Assembly (NCBI GenBank): GCA_002420115.1
Contig: DIHK01000028.1
Coordinates: forward strand, 6,153 to 15,800
Source of the DNA: Nitrospira sp. UBA5698
GTDB taxonomy: Bacteria; Nitrospirota; Nitrospiria; Nitrospirales; Nitrospiraceae
Length of the DNA stretch: 9,648 bases
Reading direction: 5' to 3'
The number at the start of each line of letters is the position of its first letter. Positions within the stretch are counted from its first letter, which is position 1. The notes below the pieces were generated by a model that was not told where the DNA came from, ran no database searches, and saw only the letters and a program-made list of their open reading frames with translations. Shown here in pieces: positions 1 to 5,425 of this stretch. A program made the position numbers and the translations under genes.

Positions 1-881
1 CCGATTTCCCGTCGTCTCTGTGCGACGGAGAAGGCCATCGTGTTGTAGATTAAAAACATCCCGACCAACAGGCCGACCCAACTGAGCACCGTCAGGTTCA
101 GACGGAACGCGCTGATCATTTGTTCAACCTGACTCGTCCGGTTCACTGGCCGCTCCACCGTCACGTGTGGAGGCAAGACCATTCGGACCTTGTCCGCCAC
201 CTCATCAACAGACAGATTTGGCGCGGTCACGAGATCAATCCGATCGACCAGACCGATCATGCCGAAGGTCACCTGAGCGGCTGCAATATCCATAACCGCC
301 AGACGTTCCCAAGACGAACGTTGATCTGATTCGCCGTGAAGAATCCCGGCGACTCGACAGCGACAGCTCCCGGTCCCGATAAGAAGGTGAATCTCATCCC
401 CTACCGACAGATTCCAGTCGGTCGCCAGCTTATCCCCCATGAACACGGACCGGGGGTGGATCATGTCGAGCATCTGGCGTTCCGTAGCGGGCTGGCTCAC
501 ACGAAACCCTCTCGTGTTGAATTCCGCCAACAGATCCAAGCCAAGCACTTGGATCGCCTGTCCAGGTTGACCGGCTTTCATCTGAACAGCTGTTTGGAGA
601 ATCACGGGGGATACGGAAGTTACACCGGACACGCGTCGCAAACGCGTCATGAGTTGTTCATCCAGTCCCGACTCACCGCCTGACACTTCCAAGGTGGTCG
701 GACCGGCCACGGTCAACACCGCTTGCTCAAATGAACTCAGCACATCCACATTAGCCGTACGCACAGCCACAGATGCCGAGACCCCGAGGGCCACACCGCC
801 GATCGTCAGCACAGTCCGCAATGGCCACTGTCGCAGGTGCGAGACAAGGATCAGAAGAACGACGTTCATGAAGGACAGCAT
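1..881 (-). CDS. ABC transporter permease, FtsX/MacB type (C-terminus off the left edge)
   Basis: Inner-membrane permease of the FtsX/MacB_PCD class, probably exporting or extracting a lipidic or peptide substrate with a LolD-like ATPase. Translating the minus strand from the ATG at 881 gives about 293 open codons to the window edge. A first membrane segment (about residues 23-43, RTVLTIGGVALGVSASVAV) follows a short basic N-terminus. A long extracytoplasmic region comes next (about 45-255, with GVTSVSPVI, VGDEIHLLIG and RCRVAGIL, typical of the MacB periplasmic domain). A second membrane segment (VLSWVGLLVGMFLIYNT) then runs into AQRRREIG, the coupling-helix motif of this family. The visible half fits the long, roughly 800-residue YbbP-like permeases, though the true length cannot be seen. 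The start is uncertain: ATG at 869 gives MNVVLLIL, GTG codons lie just upstream, and none has a clear Shine-Dalgarno. The likely partner ATPase is at 2246-2947 on the same strand, now separated by pyrD and a divergent LuxR gene. Confidence 0.85.
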   Translation of the reverse strand, partial: MLSFMNVVLLILVSHLRQWPLRTVLTIGGVALGVSASVAVRTANVDVLSSFEQAVLTVAGPTTLEVSGGESGLDEQLMTRLRRVSGVTSVSPVILQTAVQMKAGQPGQAIQVLGLDLLAEFNTRGFRVSQPATERQMLDMIHPRSVFMGDKLATDWNLSVGDEIHLLIGTGSCRCRVAGILHGESDQRSSWERLAVMDIAAAQVTFGMIGLVDRIDLVTAPNLSVDEVADKVRMVLPPHVTVERPVNRTSQVEQMISAFRLNLTVLSWVGLLVGMFLIYNTMAFSVAQRRREI

Positions 882-975
882 GGAGGTAGAAGAAGAACTG
901 CGGGGCACATGCACTGGAGACTGACCAATCGAGGCTGACAGTCCCAACCTGTTTCTGCAAATTCCGTGAGTTTCG

Positions 976-1004
976 TTTACATGATAGGGACCGTTTGTTA
1001 GACT
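976..1004 (+). promoter_or_regulatory. sigma70-like promoter of the LuxR-type gene
   Basis: TTTACA (976-981) and TAGACT (999-1004) are separated by 17 nt. This would start transcription near 1011 and give a leader of about 22 nt carrying the GAAGGAG ribosome-binding site at 1021-1027. The boxes match the consensus at 5/6 and 4/6. This is inferred from sequence only. Confidence 0.45.
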
Positions 1005-1032
1005 GACGCGTACTTATACAGAAGGAGCACCA

Positions 1033-1320
1033 ATGGCACGACACGCTAGCACCGCAAGAAAAACAACCAAACATCTCGCACGAACCACCCGCCACCCGAA
1101 GTCCTCGGTGTCCATCACTCCCAGACAGCGAGAAATCTTACGACTCGTCGCGCTTGGCCATACCAACCGCGAAATCGCGGGATCGTTGGGGATCAGCGTC
1201 AGGACGGTTGAGGTCCATCGCTTCAACTTGATGCGTCGGCTCAACGTTCGCAACGTCGCCCAGTTGCTACGCCAGGCCTTGCAGCAAAATCTCTTGCCGC
1301 GCAATTTCGGCACCAAGTGA
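1033..1320 (+). CDS. Small stand-alone LuxR/GerE-type helix-turn-helix regulator
   Basis: A 95-residue DNA-binding protein made almost entirely of a GerE-type HTH. ITPRQREILRLVALG opens the domain at residue 28, NREIAGSLGIS is the scaffold helix (45-55), and VRTVEVHRFNLMRRLNV (56-72) is the recognition helix with the family's RTVEVHR signature. The first 25 residues are rich in Arg, Lys and His and probably disordered. There is no receiver, PAS or autoinducer domain, so it cannot sense a signal through a fused input domain; it may be constitutive or act through a partner. The start is well supported: GAAGGAG at 1021-1027 sits 5 nt before the ATG. Its stop is 2 nt from the stop of convergent pyrD, leaving no room for a terminator. 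Its targets cannot be told from the sequence; the divergent permease gene at 881 is one candidate. Confidence 0.9.
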   Translation: MARHASTARKTTKHLARTTRHPKSSVSITPRQREILRLVALGHTNREIAGSLGISVRTVEVHRFNLMRRLNVRNVAQLLRQALQQNLLPRNFGTK

Positions 1321-1322
1321 AC

Positions 1323-2249
1323 CTAGAGTTCCTTGAGACGCCCGCGGCAATCCTGAATCGATCGGTATCCCTTTTGGGTTAGCACCGCCGCCAGTTCCGA
1401 TTCGACACGACGGAAGGCGTCCAACCCCTCCTCCACCAGGACCGTCCCAATTTGAACCGCCGATGCACCACAAAGAATATGTTCAAAGGCATCCCCCCCA
1501 TCAATCACGCCCCCCGTGCCGATGATGGGCATCTTTTCTCCAAAGAACTTATAGAACGCACGGACATTCGCCAAGGCCACGGGCTTGATCAGTCGTCCGC
1601 CTAATCCACCAAACCCCCCTTTCGGCTTGATTACGACCGCTTCCCGCTCCGGATCAACCACGAGTCCATTGCCGACCGAATTGATCAGATTCAGAAAATC
1701 CACGCCACATCGCCCAAGCATGGTCCCCATCACATGATGATGTGCGGGATCAAAGTAGGGTGGCAACTTGACCCCCATCGGAACCGTGATTTTGGGACGC
1801 ACCTTCTTGAGTAGCCGCTCAGACGCATCCGGATCATACCCGATCTGAGGCTTCCCAGGGATATTAGGACAAGACAGGTTCACTTCAATCAGATCCGGCT
1901 GAGCAGCATTAATCAGTTCAGCTATCGTCGGAAAGTCGTCCTCAGTCAGTCCAGCGACACTGGCAATGATGGGTTTGCCGAATTGTTTCAGCTGCGGGAT
2001 CAATTCGGCATAGGCCCGATAGCCGAGATTGGGCAGTCCCATTGAATTGATGGAGCCTCCAGGAAACCCATAATAGCGTGGCTCAGGATTTCCGTGACGC
2101 GCTTCAATGGTCATCGACTTCGTCACGATCGCCCCCGCGGCAGACCGTCCCAAGGCCTCCAGTTCTTCTCGTGTGACACAGAGTGCACCGGCCGCGTTCA
2201 TAAAACAGCTGGGGAAGGTGACTCCCGCAATCGTCGTCGAGAGGTTCAT
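1323..2249 (-). CDS. pyrD: Dihydroorotate dehydrogenase, class 1A (fumarate-type)
   Basis: Oxidises dihydroorotate to orotate, the fourth step of de novo UMP synthesis; a cytosolic FMN enzyme. At 308 residues it matches the Lactococcus-type PyrDA family (about 311) and lacks the N-terminal membrane extension of the quinone-linked class 2 enzymes. Visible signatures are MNAAG (17-21), VTKS with Lys44, SINSMGLPN (66-74), the active-site loop NLSCPNIPGKPQ (124-135) with the catalytic cysteine at 127 (class 2 has serine), GVKLPPYFD with Lys161, LINSVGNG (188-195), and the FMN phosphate motifs IGTGGV (243-248) and QIGT (266-269). Class 1A enzymes are soluble and use fumarate as electron acceptor; that this one does is inferred from similarity. 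The ATG at 2249 overlaps the stop of the upstream ATPase gene at ATGA, so the two are probably translationally coupled. It converges on the LuxR gene with a 2-nt gap. Confidence 0.93.
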   Translation of the reverse strand: MNLSTTIAGVTFPSCFMNAAGALCVTREELEALGRSAAGAIVTKSMTIEARHGNPEPRYYGFPGGSINSMGLPNLGYRAYAELIPQLKQFGKPIIASVAGLTEDDFPTIAELINAAQPDLIEVNLSCPNIPGKPQIGYDPDASERLLKKVRPKITVPMGVKLPPYFDPAHHHVMGTMLGRCGVDFLNLINSVGNGLVVDPEREAVVIKPKGGFGGLGGRLIKPVALANVRAFYKFFGEKMPIIGTGGVIDGGDAFEHILCGASAVQIGTVLVEEGLDAFRRVESELAAVLTQKGYRSIQDCRGRLKEL

Positions 2250-2947
2250 GATGGATACACCGATTGAGGAGAATGGGTGGTACGTGAAACCAGCTTACCG
2301 TCATGCATCGCCCACGTATAGTCAGCCGCCGACGCAGCCTGTGCGCTATGGGTCACCAACAGCACCGTCTGTCCTCCGGACCGGGCGAGTTCCCGAATCA
2401 GCGTCATGATCTCCGCCCCTTGATGCGAATCCACATTGCCGGTCGGTTCATCAGCCAACAGCAGCCGTGGTCGGTGGGCTAACGCCCGGGCAATCGCCAC
2501 CCGCTGCTGCTCCCCACCCGAGAGCTCGCCTGGCCGATGGCGGCGGCGATGACTCATGCCGACCCGATGCAACAGATCGTCGACACGTACGGCAATATCA
2601 CGTCCTGGTTCTCCCCGCAACATCAGCGGGAGTGCGATGTTCTCCTCAGCCGTCAACCCGTGAACGAGATGAAAGGCCTGGAATACGATCCCGATTGTTT
2701 CACGCCGCATCGTCGTCCAATCCTGACTGTTCAACGTGTTCGTAGACCGTCCATCAATCTCGATGTCCCCCGACGTGGGGTCATCCAGTCCGGCGACAAG
2801 ATTGAGGAGGGTGCTCTTCCCGCACCCACTCGGACCGACAAAGGCACAGAATTCGCCCTGCCGAATCTCAAGATCTATGCCGTGCAAGGCCGTTACCATC
2901 GCCTCACCGCGGAAGTAGGTTTTTGAAAGCTGTCTGATCGTAACCAC
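2246..2947 (-). CDS. ABC transporter ATP-binding protein, LolD/MacB/YbbA class
   Basis: Cytoplasmic ATPase subunit that powers an FtsX/MacB-type permease. All nucleotide-binding motifs are intact in its 233 residues: Walker A GPSGCGKST (38-46), Q-loop VFQ (Gln90), signature LSGGEQQR (142-149), Walker B LLLADEP (162-168) and the switch histidine in LLVTHS (His200). The LADEPTGNVD stretch is characteristic of the LolD/MacB/FtsE subfamily. The start is GTG at 2947, which gives VTIRQLSKTY as the first beta strand; GGAG lies only 3 nt upstream, with another AGGAG about 14 nt away. It is the first gene of an operon with pyrD (ATGA overlap). No permease follows directly. The nearest on the same strand is the fragment at 1-881, so this looks like a YbbA-YbbP-like pair separated by pyrD and a LuxR gene; that pairing is inferred. 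Confidence 0.92.
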   Translation of the reverse strand: MVTIRQLSKTYFRGEAMVTALHGIDLEIRQGEFCAFVGPSGCGKSTLLNLVAGLDDPTSGDIEIDGRSTNTLNSQDWTTMRRETIGIVFQAFHLVHGLTAEENIALPLMLRGEPGRDIAVRVDDLLHRVGMSHRRRHRPGELSGGEQQRVAIARALAHRPRLLLADEPTGNVDSHQGAEIMTLIRELARSGGQTVLLVTHSAQAASAADYTWAMHDGKLVSRTTHSPQSVYPS

Positions 2948-3000
2948 CGACTCCGCACGCTCCTGAACGACCCCGTCTTGGATCCTCTAAAACGCGTACT

Positions 3001-3030
3001 CCTATAACACACCCCTTCGGAGCAGGACAA
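3001..3030 (-). promoter_or_regulatory. Candidate promoter of the ATPase-pyrD operon
   Basis: Read on the minus strand, TTGTCC (complement of 3025-3030) and TATAGG (complement of 3001-3006) are 18 nt apart, placing a start near 2995. The matches are moderate (4/6 each). Its -35 box lies 2 nt from the -35 box of the divergent promoter. Confidence 0.4.
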
Positions 3031-3032
3031 CC

Positions 3033-3060
3033 TTGACAGAGGCCACCGCTTCGCCATAAT
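3033..3060 (+). promoter_or_regulatory. Strong sigma70-like promoter of the comF-fmdB operon
   Basis: A perfect TTGACA (3033-3038) and CATAAT (3055-3060, 5/6) with a 16-nt spacer. Transcription should begin near 3067, giving a short leader before the ComF gene. Confidence 0.65.
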
Positions 3061-3092
3061 TAAACGACCCCAAGGATTCATCTCTGTCTGCC

Positions 3093-3896
3093 ATGGCCGC
3101 TTTTCCTTCAGTCAGAACACTCCTACGTCGTGCCACACGATTGTGCTTCCCGATTCACTGTGCGGTGTGTGGTGCACCCCTGGCAGATAACCTCATGCCT
3201 CATTTTTGTACCAGCTGCTGGAGCACGCCTCAGCCGATGCCCACCGCGCGATGTGCACGGTGCGATCGACCATTTGCGTCTTCAGTAGCGACCGCCTATA
3301 GCCCCCAGCATCTGTGCTATTCCTGTGTGGAACGTCCACCTTCCTATACCAGAGCCTGGACGCTCTATCTCTATACCTCTCCGCTCCAAGATGCGATCCG
3401 CCTGTTGAAGTACCAGAGCAAGGTGTCCCTCGTGACGCCCCTCGCTGACTTGATGCTGACCGCACTGCCACACCTGGATCACATCGACCTGATCATACCA
3501 GTTCCGCTGCACCACGAACGGCTCTGCCAGCGAGAGTTCAACCAGGCGCTGCTGCTGGCCGACCGGATCGGACGACATCTGAACATTGCCATCTCCTACA
3601 CCAATCTGGTCCGTACCACTGCCGCGCCACCCCAAACCACCCTTTCTCGCAAGAGCCGGCTCAAAAATCTGCGCCACGCGTTTGCCGTACGGCGCCCTGC
3701 TCAACTCAGAAACAAACGTATCTTGCTCATTGACGATGTCTTCACCACCGGCACGACCGTCAATGAATGTGCCAAGACGTTGCGCCGAGCCGGTTCAGCC
3801 GACGTCTTCGTCCTGACCTTGGCACGAACCATGGATCAGCATCTGATTCCTGATCGCACACACTCCTCAACCCCCTATCCATTTTCCAGTCCTTGA
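3093..3896 (+). CDS. comF: ComF-family phosphoribosyltransferase-like protein
   Basis: A 267-residue member of the ComF/GntX family, linked to uptake or processing of transforming DNA in competent bacteria; the biochemical reaction is not settled. The N-terminal half has several paired cysteines typical of the family's zinc fingers: CAVC (23-26), CTSC (39-42), CARC (54-57) and CYSC (75-78). The C-terminal half is a type I phosphoribosyltransferase fold: LLKYQSK (104-110), IIPVPLH (134-140), the RxREFNQA element (146-152), and the PRPP loop ILLIDDVFTTGTT (210-222). The ATG at 3093 lacks a well-spaced Shine-Dalgarno. AAGGA (3072-3076) lies 16 nt upstream and would fit an in-frame CTG at 3084 better, so a start three codons earlier is possible. 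FmdB-type zinc-ribbon gene follows 12 nt downstream in a probable operon. Competence itself is not shown: no com or pil genes lie nearby. Confidence 0.9.
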   Translation: MAAFPSVRTLLRRATRLCFPIHCAVCGAPLADNLMPHFCTSCWSTPQPMPTARCARCDRPFASSVATAYSPQHLCYSCVERPPSYTRAWTLYLYTSPLQDAIRLLKYQSKVSLVTPLADLMLTALPHLDHIDLIIPVPLHHERLCQREFNQALLLADRIGRHLNIAISYTNLVRTTAAPPQTTLSRKSRLKNLRHAFAVRRPAQLRNKRILLIDDVFTTGTTVNECAKTLRRAGSADVFVLTLARTMDQHLIPDRTHSSTPYPFSSP

Positions 3897-3908
3897 AAGG
3901 TCACCGTC

Positions 3909-4250
3909 ATGCCCATTTATGAGTACCTGTGCCAAGACTGCACGAAACGCAATGCGATCCTGACATTGAACCCCCATCGACTTGATCCGGTTCAATGCCG
4001 ACATTGTGGAAGCTCAAAGATGAACCGCCTCCTCTCACGATTTTCCGCTCCCAAGTCGGAGGAGGCCAGGCTCGAGTCCCTTGCCGATCCCGCCACCCTT
4101 GGCGGACTCGATGAGTCGGATCCCCAGAGTGTCGCCCGGCTTATGAAGAAGATGGGACAGGAACTGGGTGAAGACGTCAGTGACGTCGAAGCGATGTTGG
4201 ACGAACAGGGTGGAGGCGACGCAGGACTCGATCAGGCTGACGACCTCTAG
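3909..4250 (+). CDS. FmdB-family zinc-ribbon protein
   Basis: A 113-residue protein opening with the hallmark MPIYEYLCQDC. A zinc ribbon is formed by Cys8/Cys11 and Cys30/Cys33 (CxxC, 18 residues, CxxC). After the ribbon comes a phenylalanine-serine stretch (LLSRFSAP, 41-48), then an acidic, probably helical tail (about 50-113: SEEARLESL, RLMKKMGQELGEDVSDVEAML) ending in a Gly/Asp-rich segment. FmdB proteins were named from a methylotroph amide-utilisation regulator, but most members have no known function, so no pathway is assigned. AAAGGT about 8 nt before the ATG is a reasonable ribosome-binding site. It is probably co-transcribed with comF. Its TAG stop (4248-4250) lies inside the left end of the inverted-repeat element at 4247-4442, so if that element inserted here it preserved the stop codon. 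Confidence 0.85.
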   Translation: MPIYEYLCQDCTKRNAILTLNPHRLDPVQCRHCGSSKMNRLLSRFSAPKSEEARLESLADPATLGGLDESDPQSVARLMKKMGQELGEDVSDVEAMLDEQGGGDAGLDQADDL

Positions 4251-4266
4251 CCTGCATGATTCATGA
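4247..4266 (+). repeat. Left terminal inverted repeat
   Basis: Begins CTAGCCTGCATG. It overlaps the fmdB stop codon and pairs with 4423-4442 at 19/20 positions. Confidence 0.85.
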
Positions 4267-4422
4267 ACACTTCTGCTGCAACCGCCGATCCGCTGTTTCG
4301 ACGAACCTTCGGCCAGCGGACTCGCCCGTTGAATCCTCGACGTCCTGCACGAGTACGCCTCGGATTCTCCGGGCTCCGCGCGCTGCTCTCACGACGCGGC
4401 TTGGCGATTTCGTGACGAACCG

Positions 4423-4442
4423 TCATGAATCATGCGGGCTAG
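4423..4442 (-). repeat. Right terminal inverted repeat
   Basis: Ends CATGCGGGCTAG. It lies 23 nt upstream of the -35 box of the HTH-mraZ promoter. Confidence 0.85.
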
Positions 4443-4465
4443 CACGTTGCGTCAGATATTTTCAC

Positions 4466-4493
4466 TTGACTTTCTTACACCGACCTCTAGAAT
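4466..4493 (+). promoter_or_regulatory. Strong sigma70-like promoter of the HTH-mraZ operon
   Basis: TTGACT (4466-4471) and TAGAAT (4488-4493), each 5/6, have a 16-nt spacer; transcription should start near 4500. A GTGGGGGA at 4503-4510 sits at the predicted start and resembles one MraZ-box unit, but the usual 10-nt-spaced repeats of that unit are not seen. Confidence 0.65.
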
Positions 4494-4547
4494 ACCTCCA
4501 TAGTGGGGGAAACATGCAGCAGGTGAGCTCAAGGACGAGGTGGAGTA

Positions 4548-4763
4548 ATGGGCAAGACTCCCAAGAGCGAGCTGATGACGGTCACGGAAACCTGCCGCTT
4601 CCTCAAAATTCCACAGCAGACACTCTATCGCCATCTTCAGCACCGAGACATCCCCGCGTTCAAGCTCGGCAACCAGTGGCGATTCGTTCGTTCGGATCTC
4701 GAACAGTGGATCCGAGACACTCAAACCAGATCTCCGGTCAAAACCTCCGCTAAGGTCGTATGA
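4548..4763 (+). CDS. Excisionase-like helix-turn-helix DNA-binding protein
   Basis: A 71-residue protein consisting of one winged-helix/HTH_17 (MerR/excisionase-like) domain. LMTVTETCRFLKIPQQTLYRHLQ (9-31) is the HTH, RDIPAFKLGNQWRF (33-46) is the wing, and VRSDLEQWIRD (47-57) is the closing helix with its DLEQW signature. A short basic tail follows. Such domains bind DNA without catalysing anything; in phages and integrative elements they steer excision, elsewhere they act as small regulators. The GAGGTGGAG purine run just before the ATG at 4548 is a good ribosome-binding site; ATG at 4575 (MTVTETC) is a weaker alternative. It is the first gene after the 4466-4493 promoter, and its TGA (4761-4763) overlaps the start of mraZ, indicating translational coupling. 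No integrase is present in the window, which favours a regulatory role, perhaps together with MraZ. Confidence 0.88.
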   Translation: MGKTPKSELMTVTETCRFLKIPQQTLYRHLQHRDIPAFKLGNQWRFVRSDLEQWIRDTQTRSPVKTSAKVV

Positions 4764-5203
4764 TGTTCGCCGGTGAATATCTTTGCAAAGTGGATGAAAA
4801 AGGGAGGTTTATCGTCCCTTCTCCGATCCGCGAACAGATTGAAGCCGACGGCCAAGCCGTCATGTTCTTGAAAGGCCCAGAACAGTCACTCCTGATCTAT
4901 TCGATGAAGGAATGGGAGAAGGTCCTGGACCGAACGAAGTCGTCCTTGGATGAAGACCAAAGTCGGCTGTTCATGCACTTTGTCGTGTCGGAAGCCGGTT
5001 CCTCGGACATCGATAAGACCGGACGGATTTTGATCCCCGGCCGTTTACGAAAGCAGATCCCGATGGACGAGGATCAGGAGATTATATTGGTCGGCCTCTA
5101 TCATCGCATGGAGCTCTGGAACCCAAGTGACTGGCGTCGGTACATTGCTCGGACGGAAGATCGATATGAACAGAACATGGCTAAGATTGTGAATCTACTC
5201 TAA
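4763..5203 (+). CDS. mraZ: MraZ transcriptional regulator, not in a dcw cluster
   Basis: DNA-binding regulator with a doubled AbrB-like fold, which in other bacteria represses its own dcw (division and cell wall) operon. Both family repeats are present in 146 residues: VDEKGRFIVP (10-19) and IDKTGRILIP (83-92), each carrying the DxxGR core. The usual MFxGEY start and the LVGLYHRMELW motif (110-120) are also visible. The length matches the family (about 140-150). ATG occurs at both 4760 and 4763. I chose 4763 because AAGGT (4752-4756) is 6 nt away rather than 3 and because MFAGEY is the normal start. The upstream HTH gene overlaps it. rsmH, ftsL and ftsI, which normally follow, are absent; a 222-nt gap and a RusA-like gene follow instead. 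Either the dcw cluster is dispersed in this genome or this is an extra copy. Confidence 0.93.
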   Translation: MFAGEYLCKVDEKGRFIVPSPIREQIEADGQAVMFLKGPEQSLLIYSMKEWEKVLDRTKSSLDEDQSRLFMHFVVSEAGSSDIDKTGRILIPGRLRKQIPMDEDQEIILVGLYHRMELWNPSDWRRYIARTEDRYEQNMAKIVNLL

Positions 5204-5425
5204 CCCAGCCCCATGCCATCACGCCATCGACGGGGCCTGGTCTTCTCCTCCCATATCTCTCTCAAAAAAACAATTCATCGTCGAGGAGCAGTGGTTCGGT
5301 CACCATCGATCCCGTCAATTTCCGTGAAGGCTTCTACGAATTCCGCCAAACCCCGTCAAGCAACCCCCGTGACCAACAGTCGGACCTTAAGCCACTCAGC
5401 AGTGGTCACAGCAGAGGGCCTCACA

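Larger units (their letters stand above)
4247..4442. mobile_element. MITE-like element with 20-nt inverted ends and CTAG at both borders
   Basis: This fills most of the 297-nt gap between fmdB and the HTH-mraZ operon. The left arm 4247-4266 and the reverse complement of the right arm 4423-4442 agree at 19 of 20 positions; the single difference (T at 4253, G at 4436) would be a U-G wobble in RNA. Both outer ends read CTAG, so an equally good reading is a 188-bp element (4251-4438) with 16-nt terminal repeats starting CCT/CCC, flanked by a 4-bp CTAG target duplication. Each arm contains the near-palindrome CATGAWTCATG, as a transposase site might. The interior holds no transposase, only a 50-codon Arg-rich open frame (4263-4415, no ribosome-binding site). 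From memory, ends of this kind resemble IS1380- or IS5-like elements, but that is unverified. The alternative is a structured RNA closed by a 20-bp stem. Confidence 0.55.

Noticed and set aside
751..1095. 114-codon minus-strand ORF with a Cys-rich product
   Set aside because: Overlaps the permease start in a different frame; the permease frame shows membrane and MacB-domain features and this one shows none.
1014..1316. Minus-strand ORF opposite the LuxR-type gene
   Set aside because: Exact antisense shadow of the GerE HTH gene, which has a promoter, ribosome-binding site and family motifs.
2537..2926. Plus-strand ORF across the ATPase gene
   Set aside because: Shadow of the minus-strand ATPase, whose Walker A, signature and Walker B motifs are all intact.
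4503..4510. GTGGGGGA as an MraZ autoregulatory box
   Set aside because: MraZ operators are runs of GTGGG-type units at about 10-nt spacing; positions 10 and 20 nt on do not match, so a single copy is not enough to annotate an operator.
4256..4753. 165-codon ORF overlapping the HTH gene
   Set aside because: It runs through the inverted-repeat element, promoter and HTH gene in another frame; its residues show no domain and the HTH frame is clearly the real one.
5204..5425. Possible c-di-GMP riboswitch ahead of the RusA-like and HD-GYP genes
   Set aside because: I looked for the GEMM core and tetraloop-receptor pattern because of the nearby HD-GYP gene and did not see it.
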